Shown here in pieces: positions 49,786-59,171 of a stretch of 64,000 nt of DNA. A program made the position numbers and the translations under genes. Origin of the DNA: Chrysophaeum taylorii (Eukaryota; Sar; Pelagophyceae; Pelagomonadales; Pelagomonadaceae); assembly GCA_029834535.1 (NCBI GenBank), contig JAQMWT010000317.1:372001-436000 (forward strand), read 5' to 3'. The notes under the pieces are model-generated. The model was not told the DNA's origin. It did no database searches and worked only from the letters and a program-made list of their open reading frames with translations. Numbering within the stretch: position 1 is the first letter of the stretch; each line of letters begins with the position of its first letter.

Positions 49786-51744
49786 CTAGTGCACCGTGTC
49801 GGGCGGGAGGTAGGCCGACTCTCGGATACCATCGTCATCCGGCGCGTGCAGCTTGTGCTCAGATTGCAGAGCGACGAAGTGGACGCGGTCGTCGTGCTGC
49901 GGCAGCGAGGTGTCGCTCCACGGCGACTTGGCACCTCCTCCTCCTCCTCCTTCTTCTTCTTCTTCTTCTTCTTCTTTGGGAGTCAGTGCCTCGAACGCAG
50001 CGTCCTTTCGGCCCTCGTCCTCGTCGTCGTCGTCGTCGTCCTTCGACTCGGCCGTGCTCGGCGTCGTGCAGTCCTGGGACGAGGCTCCTGAAGGCGAGAC
50101 ATCGGGCGAGGAGAGCCAATCTGCGGCCGACGCGACGGGGGGGGCGTGGTGGTGGACGCGGCGGGCGACCGGCACGGGTGCCTTGGGCGTTGTGGGGATC
50201 CAGTTAGACCTCGGCGGCTCGGTGAGACGGCACTGCTGGAGCGCCTCCTGCAAGCTCGAAGCGAAGTGGTGGAGCGAACCGATTCGCGAGTCGAGTGCGG
50301 TCTGGATTCGCCTGAGCCGGAAGACGTGGAGCGCTTCGAACTTGTCCCTGATGACGTACTGCCCGCGCGCGTTAACGTCGCTGTCGCGCCCACCCGAGAC
50401 GCTCTGTGCGTGCCTCGGTGCTGCCTCGTCCTGGTCGCCGACGCGACACTGCCTGACTTTGCTACTCCAGCGCAGAACGAGCGGGTTCGAGCCGGCGCGC
50501 GCGACAGTGGCGTCGAACGGAAAGACGGTGTTGTCGGGCGTGGGCCGGAAGAGGGCGACAAGAATAATCTGAGTGACGAGGGCGAGCATTGGCTCGAGCG
50601 TCGCGGCGACCTTGCGGCGCTCGGTGTCCTTGACGAGCGCGGCGACGAAAAAAATGAAGGGCGCCGAGATTGTCCACTGCGCCGCTGCAAAGCCTAGCAT
50701 CTTAAAAAACCGCCGCTTGCTGTGGAAGTGGGCTCGCGTCGCGACGCACGCCTTGAGGACCCACGCGCCACCGAATATCCTGAACGCGAGCAGCAAAAAG
50801 CCAGGTCCGCCGTCGTCGTAGGGCGCAGCGACCATCGCGCGATCCTCTGTGATGACGCGCCACACGAAGGTCACCACAATCACACAGGCGTAGGTCGTCG
50901 CGAAGACGGCGATGCGCAGCCGATCGGCGGCAGGTAGCTTGCGGCGGATAATGTTCCAGCCGCGCGCGCACAACAACAACACGAAGAGCACCAAGCCGTC
51001 GGCGATCAGCGACATGAAATCGGCCGCGCGCACGAGTCGCACAGAGGCGCCGCGGCCGTCGCGCGCCAAGGCTGCGGCGTGACCCGCGTCGAGCGTCGCG
51101 CCGACGGCGTCGAGGGCGACGGCACACGCTAACAACTGCGGCGTCTGGTGCAGTCTGTCCTGGGCCTTGAGGGCACCAAGGAGCCACGCGCTGAAGGCGG
51201 CGAGCGTCGCGAAGAGCCCCAGGACGATCGCCGTGACCACCACCAAGCCCGCCTCGTCCCAGGGCACTTCTCCGAGCTTGCCGCCGTTTTTAAAGTGGAG
51301 ATTGTACTTGACGCGCACGGGCCCGTAACATCGGCGTAGGTATTCGTCGTTACACGCGAACGACGTTTCGCACGCTTCGTTGCAACTGGGGTCGAATCGC
51401 GCGAACACGACATAAAACCACCTCGGCGACGAGCCGCCACCGTGCTCGTATATTCCCGACGAGTTCGTTGTCTGCCCTATGTGAATGCGCTCTCTCGCGT
51501 CCTCGAACCGCTCCTGCATCGTCAAATCGGAATACTTTGACCCCACGATCGCCTTGAAGTCGCTGAACTTATCCTCAGAGTACAAAAGCATCCACACATT
51601 CTCTGTAGTTTCTACGCGCCAACGCAGCTCACCACCACTCCCTCTAAAGCAAAACCGTTGCACAAAAGCCCACGGCTGCGTCGACCGCTTCCGTTGCTTT
51701 CCCGTGCGCAGCGCCGAAGCCATCCCCAACACCAACAACCGCAT
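49786..51744 (-). CDS. GPR180/TMEM145-like seven-TM protein
   Basis: A single-exon protein of 652 residues. A hydrophobic start (MRLLVLGMASAL) may be a signal peptide. A lumenal domain of about 170 residues follows, with a beta-rich pattern and cysteines (CNEACETSFACNDEYLRRC). Seven membrane helices follow between about 175 and 405, including VTAIVLGLFATLAAFSAWLL, FMSLIADGLVLFVLLLCARGW and FKMLGFAAAQWTISAPFIF, ending EPMLALVTQIILVALFRPT and FPFDA. This is the GOST-type rhodopsin-like domain of GPR180, TMEM145 and GPR107 relatives. The cytosolic tail (about 250 residues) is disordered with Asp and Glu runs. Five more residues upstream (MIDRS) are in frame. Function in algae unknown. Confidence 0.82.
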   Translation of the reverse strand: MRLLVLGMASALRTGKQRKRSTQPWAFVQRFCFRGSGGELRWRVETTENVWMLLYSEDKFSDFKAIVGSKYSDLTMQERFEDARERIHIGQTTNSSGIYEHGGGSSPRWFYVVFARFDPSCNEACETSFACNDEYLRRCYGPVRVKYNLHFKNGGKLGEVPWDEAGLVVVTAIVLGLFATLAAFSAWLLGALKAQDRLHQTPQLLACAVALDAVGATLDAGHAAALARDGRGASVRLVRAADFMSLIADGLVLFVLLLCARGWNIIRRKLPAADRLRIAVFATTYACVIVVTFVWRVITEDRAMVAAPYDDGGPGFLLLAFRIFGGAWVLKACVATRAHFHSKRRFFKMLGFAAAQWTISAPFIFFVAALVKDTERRKVAATLEPMLALVTQIILVALFRPTPDNTVFPFDATVARAGSNPLVLRWSSKVRQCRVGDQDEAAPRHAQSVSGGRDSDVNARGQYVIRDKFEALHVFRLRRIQTALDSRIGSLHHFASSLQEALQQCRLTEPPRSNWIPTTPKAPVPVARRVHHHAPPVASAADWLSSPDVSPSGASSQDCTTPSTAESKDDDDDDEDEGRKDAAFEALTPKEEEEEEEEGGGGGGAKSPWSDTSLPQHDDRVHFVALQSEHKLHAPDDDGIRESAYLPPDTVH

Positions 51745-51915
51745 GCTCCGATCGATCAATCCACCATCATCATACCGAACGAACCGTTGTTGTGCTTCCT
51801 ACAAGTCTGACCGCAATAGTACCGAGTTCGTAGTGATCCGAACCCTATAGTAGGACGTCTTTCGCGCGAATCTTCTGTTCTGTTGAATTCTGGCTGCTGC
51901 AAGCAGCAAATCGTG

Positions 51916-52499
51916 ATGGGTGAGGAGAGCAAAGAGGATGGGCCGCCACCGCCGTTGATGGTGTTGGGGATTTACTTGGGGCTGGGCGCTGCTCTTTCCT
52001 TCGGTATCGGCCGGACCCCCGGAACATTCGCGGTCGCAGATTCGAGCTGGACCATCTTCGTCGTGTGCCTCTTCTTCGTGTGGTACTCGGTTTACGACGT
52101 CATGACCATCGGCAAGGTGCGGGCCGACACCAAGTGCTTCGACGCCAAGAAGCTCGACGACATCCCCGAGGAGTTACATCTCGCGCTTCGCGCCCAGGGG
52201 AACCAGGTTGAGCAGATGCCCCACTTCGTCACCTCGACCCTGCTCTTCAGCGTGTTTGTCAACGCCAAGGCCGCCGCCCTCATTGCCGCGACCTGGGTCA
52301 CGCTCCGCGCCATGTACGCCCACACTTACCGCGCTTCGGTCGGCACGACCTTCAGAGACAAACGCCTCGGGAGGTTCACGGTACGTGATCCTTTGTCATT
52401 TTTGGAAAAAACGAACCGCAGATTCCCTGCTACTTTATGCTCAACGCCATGGCCATGGCCACCGCAATCCACATGCTCCGCTTTTCGTTGACGGCCTAG
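51916..52499 (+). CDS. MAPEG-family membrane protein
   Basis: Two exons, 51916-52380 and 52422-52499, with a 41-nt intron, giving 180 residues. Four membrane helices (MVLGIYLGLGAALSFGIG, WTIFVVCLFFVWYSVYDV, TSTLLFSVFVNAKAAALIAA, and NAMAMATAIHMLRFSL) and the family motif ALRAQGNQVEQMPHF. MAPEG proteins include microsomal glutathione S-transferases and leukotriene C4 synthase. The Arg/Asn of the RxxxNxxE motif are kept. The enzyme class cannot be fixed from sequence. Start at the ATG of MGEESKED. It is divergent from the GPR180-like gene with about 170 nt between starts. Confidence 0.85.
52381..52421 (+). other. Very short spliceosomal intron
   Basis: A 41-nt phase-0 intron, donor GTACGT and acceptor AACCGCAG. 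Removal joins LGRFT to IPCYFMLNAMAM, the last membrane helix of the MAPEG protein. Confidence 0.85.
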
Positions 52500-52744
52500 A
52501 TATCTCCAGGGACTGCGGCGAATTCGGGAGAAGAAGAAGAAGACGAGAGTGCGCGCACGACCACGAGAAGAAGAAAACCACACTTTGTATTGTTGTCGCT
52601 CCCCTCTTTTTTGTTGACCCTCGTGCTTGCGATAAATTTGCAAGTTTTTATGAAGTTCGTTCCCTGGGTGAATTTATTGCTGCAAAGAGAAGCCACGTAC
52701 TATCCCGCGTGTGGTCCCCGGGGGGGGGGTCGTATATTTTACTA

Positions 52745-53803
52745 CTAGCCGAACATATCCGCGATGAAGTGTTTGTAGAGGCTCATGAACTTGGCGATGA
52801 AGGCTTCGAGGTGAAAGATGTCCTTGGCGCCGCACTGGATGCGGTGTTCATAAATGGCAGCCCACTTCAGGATGTCGGGCTTGAGTTCGTCATCGAGATT
52901 TTTGAGCAGGTCTTTGACAAGAGTCTTGAGGATGACATCGGCGGGGACGCACTTTGAGAGAAGGTCGTAGAGTTTCTCCCGGCACGCGAGGAGGCGCTGG
53001 GGCGACTGGTCCCTCGTTATGTCCTGGGCGATCGAATGGACGTAGGCCTCCCAGTCGGGGGGCTCAATAGGACACTCTTCGTCAAAGGGGTATTGCTTGA
53101 CCTTGGCCGCCTCGAGCGCGAGGACAGCACGACGGAGGTTGCGATTCGAAGCCTTGGCGACGCGCGCGGCGAGCTTGTCCGGAAGCACGAGACGCTCCTT
53201 GGCCGCGACGCTCTGGAGGACGACGCAGATCTCGGCATCTGTAGGCGCTGCGACGCGGATGCCGAGGCAGCGCGACCTCACGGGGTCGATCACCTTTGAC
53301 GGGTTGGCGCACGAAAGCACTAATCGACAGCTCGATGCGCACTTCTCCATCGTGCGCCGGAGCGCGGCCTGGGCCTGTCTCGTCAGCCGGTCGACTTCGA
53401 CCAGGACCACGACCTTGTATCCGACGCGACCCGTCTTTGAGTGGAGCGAGCCGCCCTGCGCGATCTCCTTGATCACCTCCTGGACGACGAAGCGGTCGTT
53501 CGTGCCGGCGTCGCCCGGATTCATCTCGATGTGGTAGTTGCTCGACGACGTCGTCACCTCGACCGTCTTGTTGCTAGGCGTTTTGATTTCTCGCCGGTCC
53601 AGCTTGACGCGGTCGGCGCCGCTGCCGTATAGCGCGCGCAACAACGCCAGGATTCGCGTTTTCTTTCCTGCGCCGTTGGGGCCGTAGAAGAGGAGGTGCG
53701 GTATATCCCCGTCCGCGGCGAGGTCCGACAACCGCTGCGACAACTCCTTGTGATAGTCCATCTTCTCCAGCGTTTGCGGTCGGTACTTGTCGACCCACAA
53801 CAT
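52745..53803 (-). CDS. RFC3: Replication factor C subunit 3 (yeast Rfc5 type)
   Basis: A single-exon protein of 352 residues. It is a subunit of the RFC clamp loader that opens and loads PCNA. It starts MLWVDKYRPQTLEKMDYH. The Walker A loop is GPNGAGKKTR, typical of this subunit. The Walker B region reads VLVEVDRLTRQAQAALRRTM, lacking the DExD box as in human RFC3. The SRC motif is PVRSRCLGIRV. The C-terminal collar domain runs to the end (FMSLYKHFIADMFG). Upstream in-frame sequence is Asn- and Arg-rich, overlaps the FKBP gene, and was excluded. Divergent from FKBP, 74 nt between starts. Confidence 0.95.
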   Translation of the reverse strand: MLWVDKYRPQTLEKMDYHKELSQRLSDLAADGDIPHLLFYGPNGAGKKTRILALLRALYGSGADRVKLDRREIKTPSNKTVEVTTSSSNYHIEMNPGDAGTNDRFVVQEVIKEIAQGGSLHSKTGRVGYKVVVLVEVDRLTRQAQAALRRTMEKCASSCRLVLSCANPSKVIDPVRSRCLGIRVAAPTDAEICVVLQSVAAKERLVLPDKLAARVAKASNRNLRRAVLALEAAKVKQYPFDEECPIEPPDWEAYVHSIAQDITRDQSPQRLLACREKLYDLLSKCVPADVILKTLVKDLLKNLDDELKPDILKWAAIYEHRIQCGAKDIFHLEAFIAKFMSLYKHFIADMFG

Positions 53804-53877
53804 CGCGTTTCGTTCAAAAAGCCCGTTTGTCTCCCCTCCTATGCACAGTACCCCCGATAAAGATATTTTCATTCCGG
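53804..53877. promoter_or_regulatory. Divergent promoter between RFC3 and FKBP
   Basis: A 74-nt interval between opposite start codons, with a more AT-rich patch (AAAGATATTTTC) near the FKBP side. Both genes probably use it as a bidirectional promoter. Confidence 0.45.
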
Positions 53878-54321
53878 ATGAAGAACGACGACGACGTGAC
53901 CGTCGAGATCTTCGCGGTGCGTCAGAGTTGTTGTAGTTGTTGTTGTTGTTGCAACACACACACATGCTCCGCGCAGGCTGGAGACGGCATGAACTACCCT
54001 CAAGCGGGCCACACCGTCACAGTCCACTACAGCGGCTATGTGCGTTTGTTGGCGAATGTTTGTTTATCTTTAATGTTCGTGCAGCTGCCCAACGGCGAGC
54101 TCTTCGATTCGTCCCGGGACCGAGGTAAACCCTTCAAGTTCAAACTCGGGGGGGAGCAGGTCATTCCGGGCCTCGACGAGGGCATAGCGCAGCTCAGCAT
54201 TGGCGAACGCGCCAAGATCACAATCCCGCCGCACATGGCATACGGCGACAGAGGCTTCCCGGGGCTCGTCCCGCGGAACTCGGCCCTCGTCTTTGACATC
54301 GAGCTCATCACGTTTGCATAA
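53878..54321 (+). CDS. FKBP-type peptidyl-prolyl isomerase (FKBP12-like)
   Basis: Three exons, 53878-53916, 53977-54039 and 54085-54321, with introns of 60 and 45 nt, giving 112 residues, the FKBP12 length. The spliced product runs VTVEIFAAGDGMNYPQAG, HTVTVHYSGY, LPNGELFDSSRDRGKPFKF, VIPGLDEGIAQLSIGERAK and MAYGDRGFPGLVPRNS. Active-site Tyr, Phe and Asp are kept. The Trp at the floor of the pocket (human W59) is Leu and the His near Tyr82 is Phe. Cytosolic proline isomerase; partners unknown. Without splicing the first intron would add a Cys-rich insert, which supports the splice model. Confidence 0.92.
   Translation: MKNDDDVTVEIFAVRQSCCSCCCCCNTHTCSAQAGDGMNYPQAGHTVTVHYSGYVRLLANVCLSLMFVQLPNGELFDSSRDRGKPFKFKLGGEQVIPGLDEGIAQLSIGERAKITIPPHMAYGDRGFPGLVPRNSALVFDIELITFA
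53917..53976 (+). other. Short spliceosomal intron
   Basis: A 60-nt phase-0 intron, donor GTGCGT, acceptor GCGCAG, with a TTG repeat inside. Removal restores the FKBP N terminus (IFA to AGDGMNYP). Confidence 0.85.
54040..54084 (+). other. Short spliceosomal intron
   Basis: A 45-nt phase-0 intron, donor GTGCGT, acceptor TTCGTGCAG. Removal joins HYSGY to LPNGELFDSS as in all FKBPs. Confidence 0.9.
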
Positions 54322-54476
54322 TAGTAGGAGTTTAGGTTTCCGATACGTCACTATGTGTGCCTTACAACCCGGACTCTTCGTATCGTGGCAAGCAGATCAG
54401 GATCCGGACGCCCACAATCATGCTCCACATGTTGATTGTGAGTGCGGCGATTGCGCTGATCGAAATTATTTATTTA

Positions 54477-55011
54477 TTAAGGGATAGACGTGCGAAAACC
54501 TTTTTCTCCCGAATCTCCTAGAAGATGTAATGATTGTTTTGGCGGCGCCGTTGTCGCAGGGCTTGATTGATCAGGCTCGTGACGCCAAATGAAACTCAAA
54601 ACCAAGGAATCGATCTCAGCGATGAAGGTGAGCGCGACGAGCTCGTCGAGGGTACCGGCTGGTCGAGAAGAGCGTCGACGACGATGATCGGCCAGATTAC
54701 TATGAAAAAGACCGCGCCGCGGACGAGGATGGTGCCGGCACGCGAAGCAGTACATTTGAGAGTTTCTTCGTTGATCAGAAAATATCCCGAAAAGGACCGA
54801 GACGCACCGATGCTATCGTCACTCTTTCTCGAGCACTTACGAAGAGCGGGATGACGGTCACACCGCGAGCAGCGTCGTGAAGAATGCGAATACGCGGCCG
54901 CGAGTCGGCGCCAACGAAGGCGCCGCGAATATCGTAAAGAGGACTCAAAAGGTTCGCAGCCGGAACATGCTCAAGTCTTAGATCAAAAGCGTTTATCGAC
55001 CTCTTTCTCAC
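54477..55011 (-). pseudogene. Damaged or mis-read membrane-protein gene
   Basis: On the minus strand a soluble part (LEHVPAANLLSPLYDIRGAF, then GVTVIPLF) is followed by a GTAAGT donor-like site near 54840. Further on, a membrane segment (RGAVFFIVIWPIIVVDALL) is followed in the next frame by TLDELVALTFIAEIDSLVL, a pattern seen in algal membrane proteins where a helix carries an acidic D/E pair. The two frames meet near 54655 without a good intron. Either a frameshift has broken the gene, or a splice or sequence error is involved. The 5' end is uncertain. No ATG fits the first frame. Confidence 0.35.
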
Positions 55012-55424
55012 GTTGCATCATCAACTCGTCGCGAGCCTTTCCTTGCGTTATTCTTTATCCTTTATTTTTTTCCGAGCGCGGCGCTCTTGGGCTGCTGCGG
55101 GCGAACTCGTGCGCTCGGAGCGAGCACGAGCGCCGAAACATGTCGAAGCGGACGTCTTCGGCATAATACTTTCAGTCGTGGATCCATCTAGACGTCGTCT
55201 GGCCGCCGTGCGAGTCACTCGTGGACGGCGGTTATAAAATGACGTCATCCGAAGCCCGCAGTCGACATTTTTTGACCCACTGGTTTGATAACAAGGGGGG
55301 GGGGGTGTACGTCGAAAGCACGAAGGCGCTCGAGAGTCAGGAGGAGGAGGGACTTGCTCGCAAAAAAAAAAGTGTCGTCATTATCGTCGTCTTTTGCTCG
55401 GCGGATAATAATCGTGAGGTGTCG
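55012..55424. other. Intergenic region, no supported gene
   Basis: About 410 nt. It has a run of G near 55296. A minus-strand frame (55048-55248) is basic and unconvincing. A short open stretch near 55010-55050 could be an upstream exon of the damaged membrane-protein gene. Confidence 0.3.
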
Positions 55425-55928
55425 TCAAGTGTCGTCGTCGTCTTCGTCGACAAGCGGTTCTGCCTGGACGAGCCAGCGCACGATGTCGATGTGCTCGTCG
55501 GGCGTAACGAGCTGAAGGATCATTTTGATGGCCGTGCCGTTGTCGTGCAGGGTCTTGGTGTCGTAGAGGACGCGGTCATTGTCGAGCTCGGTGGTGACGA
55601 TGACCGCGTCACCGCGGAGCATCGCGGTGACTTTTTTCGGAATTTGACCAGGTTCGTGTTGCGTTTTGCCAAAATAAATTTCGCGTCGCGACGTCCCCGA
55701 CCACGAGTGCTTGCTGATGATGAGCATCGAGTTTGTCTGTTCGATGGTGTAGTACGTATCGGTCGAGGCCTCCTTTTGGTGGTGCCCGTCGATGGCGATT
55801 TGGCAGAGGCCCATTGCCTGGAGGTAGGGGTCGATCGGATCCGATCTCGACTTGTCGAGCCGCCACGTCCCGCTGATGTTCGGCTCGCCGCCCCGCTGCC
55901 GTCGCGTCACGACGTCCACGTCCATCAT
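55425..55928 (-). CDS. Lipocalin/fatty-acid-binding-like protein
   Basis: A single-exon protein of 167 residues. The opening ISGTWRLDKSRSDPIDPYLQ resembles the GxW start of calycin-fold proteins found in algae and bacteria, with a following strand pattern (TYYTIEQTNSMLIISKHSW, REIYFGKTQ, AVIVTTELD, TAIKMILQLV). These usually bind small hydrophobic ligands in a beta barrel. It has no signal peptide, so cytosolic. Ligand unknown. It ends in an Asp run. Start at the double Met; the first is used. Confidence 0.65.
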   Translation of the reverse strand: MMDVDVVTRRQRGGEPNISGTWRLDKSRSDPIDPYLQAMGLCQIAIDGHHQKEASTDTYYTIEQTNSMLIISKHSWSGTSRREIYFGKTQHEPGQIPKKVTAMLRGDAVIVTTELDNDRVLYDTKTLHDNGTAIKMILQLVTPDEHIDIVRWLVQAEPLVDEDDDDT

Positions 55929-56276
55929 CGCTCGGAGCCACTCACTCCATCCTGCGGTCTGAGCACGACGAAATAAGGTTAAGGATCACTGGGTATGGTA
56001 ATATGGAGGGCAGTAGTACCCCGATGGACGATGCAGTTTGAACTTCATCAACAGTAGTCTAATAGAGCTTCAGAGCGTTCCAGTTTTCATTTTTGTCGAT
56101 TTTTTCGATTTTTCTGAGGGTAAGGATTGTGAACACGACAAAAGCTTTCGGACAAAATCATCAAAACGAATTAGGGCCGGCGGCATTATCACCCGAAGCA
56201 AAACACCCTCTCTTCGAGAGGGCTAGTTTTTCAACCAAAGGATTAAATTTTGCGAATTGCCGCGATCCGAAATAAA
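55929..56276. other. Intergenic region, no supported gene
   Basis: About 350 nt, AT-richer than the genes, up to the left end of the hAT element. The last eight bases (GAAATAAA) form the left target duplication. Confidence 0.4.
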
Positions 56277-56526
56277 CAGCGTTGGGAATTCACTGGGCTC
56301 ACTTCCCTAGGTTCGCTGAATTTGGTTCACTTCACTTCACTTCACTTCACCGAAATTTTTCTTCCGAAGTCCAATGTTCACTTCACGTTCATTCACTTCG
56401 GCTGACGGCCTGACCCTGACCCCGTCTGACGAGCCAAGTCCAGGCGCGCTACCTGGAGGTGGAGGATGATGATGAGGAGGAATTTAAACGCGGAACAGAA
56501 GGAGGAAGTTCACAAGAACGAGCCGA

Positions 56527-57216
56527 TTGCGACGTCGATGTTGTGACGTGGAACACACCCGGCAAAAGTGGACGATCAACCAGGTTTTTCCAAGGTGTGG
56601 GACTGCGTGCGTCGACCGAAGGAAAATCATCCTGACCGCGTTGACCAGTGGGAAGGCGACGACGCATGTGTGTATCCTGTGCTGGGAGCGCCTGAAGGTG
56701 ACGAGAGACTTCAAGAAAGGCACGTGGCAGACGTCCAAGCCACTTGCCCACTTCAAGTCTGCGCATCCGGAGGAGGACGAGCTGGGACGTCGACAGCTCA
56801 CCAAGAAACAGAAGACAGACCAAGAAAAGGAGGGCGTTATGACGACCGTGGGCGTTGTGTCAGCCTCGAAGGGTAAATCGGATATTACGAGTTACTTCAT
56901 GGCCATGCCCAGCCAGGCAAAGCACTCTTCCCTGATGGCGTTCTCGGCTCCGCACTACGTGTACACGTCGCAGCGGATTTCCAAGCGTACCTTTGACGAC
57001 GAAGATCATCGCAGCCTAATTGAGGCGTATTACCGCGGCGGTGGCGGGAAAGGCAAGTGCCCGTTCATGACTCGAAAGGCGCTGTTTGAATGGGTGGACG
57101 CTGAATATCGTTGCTTTGTTCGAATCTTGAAGCACGTCGTTACGGAGTGTTATGAAGCGGCTTTCGGCAATCCATTCGCCCAGGTGCTGCATGGACGGCG
57201 GAACACTCAAGGATGA
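56527..57216 (+). pseudogene. hAT transposase N-terminal part with BED finger
   Basis: An open stretch of 229 residues inside the hAT element. A BED-type finger (CxxC in CILCWERLKV and HxxxH in HFKSAH) should bind DNA at the element ends. After it come DITSYFMAMP and a helical part (DDEDHRSLIEAYYRGG, FVRILKHVVTECYE). The frame then shifts before the catalytic region. Confidence 0.75.
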
Positions 57217-57608
57217 GTTCAAGCGACAGGCCATTGGCCTATCCTTCATCTGGCCCGATTGAAGTGGCGTTGAGACGGTGTGCGTGGGTCTCGTTCCAGC
57301 TGACGACGGAACCGATTCCGGCACGGCTTCTCTGCTCCGTTCTGTGGTCGCGGAGCGTGCGGGAATCGATATCGATTTGGCGGCCGCAACCATTGTTCAA
57401 GACCGGGCTCCCAAATTGGCGTCGCCGAAGAATTTTTTGTTGAGGTCCATGCGTGTGACACGCATGATATCTCAAAAATCTATCGGCAGCGGCGTGTGGC
57501 GACTTGACACGATCCAGAGGCAAGCAGGTGATCAATCCATTCCCAGCTGGCCAGGAGCTGCTGAACAGTGCCCACGATGGAGCCATGTAATTTTCTTACG
57601 GCACACGT

Positions 57609-58646
57609 TTGAAGAATCTGCATGCGCTTTTGCCATTACAACCGGCGAAATCGCCGAAGCTCAAGCTCGACCTCAATAAGACGAGGTTCCGGGCGCGATA
57701 CCAACTTATTCGTTCCATGCTGCGTATGCACCACGTGCTCAAACTGTACGCGGCTACCAACATTGGACTCCCCTGGACAATCAGTAATGAGCAATGGGTG
57801 GCGTTGGCTGAATTCGAGGCGATTTTTGCTATAGCGGATGCAGCCGTTGTTTTCGTGCAACATGAACACTTATACCTGGGGGCGTGCGCCGCATTGATCA
57901 AGCACAACATGATCGAGTCTCTGCGAGCTGGGATGCTAGAAGTCATTGATCTCCCGAACATAACTGCGAAATCCATGCCACATAAGACTGTCGATGTTGA
58001 CGACCTCAGCGAGACCGGCAAAATCTGTCTTGAGCGGGCTATTCTCGAATGTGAGCGTCGGTTTTGCGGGAATAATGAAAACTACGTGCGTCACTTCGAC
58101 TACGAATTCAACGATCGCGAGCTGATTGCCTTCCTTCTTGACTTTCGGACTATCAACTGCTGGTGCCTGTCGTCCAATCAGAGAGCTCAGGCCAGGAAGT
58201 TGCTCAAGGGAGAATATGTGATTTACGCACAGATTGCATTCCACCACGAAAAGGCAAAGACTTCCTCCGAGTCTGCGCCGCCCTCCGAGCCTGCGCCTGC
58301 CCGCAGTCTCTTGGCGGCACTCAACGCACCCGACGCTTGGGACGACATTAGTTTCGACGTGCCTTCTTTTGCTATGCCTGAGAACGAGATGCCTGATTTC
58401 AACGTGGAGTTTGAACAGGTCTTTATTCAATGGATCAGGCTGTCGAGATCGCTCAACTGGAAAGAGCATTATCCTGAACTTGAGAAGAAGGATGAAGTCG
58501 GCTTCATAGATCTGGCTGTGCTCGAGTTGGAAGGCTGTATCGACCGCTCACCAAGGAGCAGTATGGGTGCCTTCCGGACATGGCGAGAGCCTCTAAGGGT
58601 TCAATTGGTACACATGGCGCGCAGAGCTACTGTGAGTGCTGCCTGA
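57609..58646 (+). pseudogene. hAT transposase C-terminal part
   Basis: An open stretch of 345 residues inside the hAT element, with RARYQLIRSMLRMHHVLKLY, PWTISNEQWVALAEFEAIF and a long helical region typical of protist hAT transposases between the RNase H-like core and the C terminus. A typical hAT dimerisation motif is not obvious. The first residues continue a frame that starts further upstream, so its Met is not a true start. Confidence 0.65.
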
Positions 58647-59171
58647 GCATTGGAAATCTTGTCCTGACCGAGGGAAACACGTTGCTCAGCGCGGACGAGA
58701 CGGACAAAGCTGCCCTACTGCGCATGAACAAGAATTTCATTGCGGCGGCCCGGATTAAGTGCAGGGACCTCGGACACGAGACCGAGTTCAAAAACGCCGA
58801 GAGCACTATCCCCCAAGACTCTTCGGAGATCGAGGTTGATGAGGAAGAACCAGACGAAGATACCGAGATCGTTCACATCGCCTAAAGTAAGAAACACTGA
58901 ACCCCATCCACGGTAACTCCTCCTTCGCCCCGAAACGCGAAAGAATCTAAGAGCACCAGACCTAGGCAATAGCGCGCGGAGGGCACGGAACTGACGGGGC
59001 TCGGCAGGGACCGGCGCTGGCGTTTAAAAAAAAAAAAATGTGGCGTTCACTTCACAAAGGTTCACGATGGCCACGTAGGGTCACGCGTTCACTTCAAATC
59101 ACTTCACCTATATTGCGTGGCTGGTGAAGTGGTTTCACACTTTCACTTGCTGAAGTGAATTTCCAACGCTG

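Larger units (their letters stand above)
56277..59171 (+). mobile_element. hAT-superfamily DNA transposon
   Basis: Inverted ends CAGCGTTGGGAATTCACT (56277) and, on the other strand, CAGCGTTGGAAATTCACT (from 59171). Flanks GAAATAAA and GAAATAGA match at 7 of 8 positions, the 8-bp target duplication of hAT elements. Both subterminal regions carry arrays of TTCACTTC. The interior codes for a transposase in pieces: a BED zinc finger (CILCWERLKV, HFKSAH) in 56527-57216, a middle part (TIVQDRA, VHACDTHDIS) in other frames, and a longer C-terminal part in 57609-58646, with the last segment FKNAESTIPQDSSEIE at 58580-58885. At least three frame changes separate the pieces, so it is probably inactive. 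It is the parent type of the deletion elements at 34462 and 37756. Confidence 0.85.
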
